A stretch of DNA of 5,659 bases. Origin: Bacillota bacterium (lineage in GTDB: Bacteria; Bacillota_A; Clostridia; Peptostreptococcales; Anaerovoracaceae). The stretch is taken from the NCBI GenBank assembly GCA_017457585.1, contig JAFTHD010000177.1, forward strand, positions 1 to 5,659, in the 5' to 3' direction. Of this stretch, positions 5,659 to 5,659 are shown piece after piece. Below the pieces are notes generated by a model. The model was not told where the DNA came from, searched no databases, and saw only the letters and a program-made list of their open reading frames with translations. A program made the position numbers and the translations under genes. Numbering within the stretch: the first letter of the stretch is position 1; each line of letters begins with the position of its first letter.

Positions 5659-5659
5659 A

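Noticed and set aside
5524..5659. Promoter for the lipoprotein gene
   Set aside because: TATATC-like sequence is present on the - strand but no -35 hexamer sits at a proper distance, and the region reads better as the end of an upstream gene.

Overview
The window looks like an ordinary chromosomal segment of a low-to-mid GC Gram-positive anaerobe, probably a member of the Clostridia. This rests on the strong GGAGG-type ribosome binding sites, the TG-extended -10 promoters, the type I-beta DAHP synthase with its N-terminal ACT-like domain, and the small Firmicutes-style lipoprotein. The genus cannot be fixed from the sequence alone. No phage, IS element, CRISPR array, tRNA or rRNA was seen.

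Layout. The left third is on the + strand. It holds the 3' part of a DHA2-type MFS transporter carrying a C-terminal pair of CBS domains (cut by the left edge). After it comes a well-formed extended -10 promoter and then a membrane-anchored endonuclease/exonuclease/phosphatase (EEP) family protein. The right half is entirely on the - strand. Reading from the right edge leftwards, it holds the tail of an unidentified gene, a small lipoprotein, a 101-residue hypothetical protein, a GNAT acetyltransferase that overlaps it, an 85-residue very basic hypothetical protein, and the DAHP synthase that opens the shikimate pathway. The tight spacing (5 nt, 46 nt, a 32-nt overlap, 59 nt) suggests the first five are co-transcribed. 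The DAHP synthase gene appears to have its own promoter, whose -10 box sits on the stop codon of the gene before it.

The two blocks converge on a 402-bp stretch without a convincing gene (2439-2840). It is filled by a tandem array with an exact 72-bp period. Each unit is a 47-nt imperfect hairpin with GGATAC/GTATCC ends, followed by a 25-nt AT-rich linker. Three full units and one core are near-identical. A degenerate hairpin lies exactly one further period to the right, and a degenerate half-unit lies to the left and runs into the last codons of the EEP gene. This array is the least explained feature of the window. It may be a non-coding, possibly transcribed or mobile, structured repeat, or a device that insulates two convergent transcription units.

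The genes do not form one obvious pathway. The aromatic amino acid entry enzyme, the acetyltransferase and the lipoprotein are neighbours without a clear shared function.
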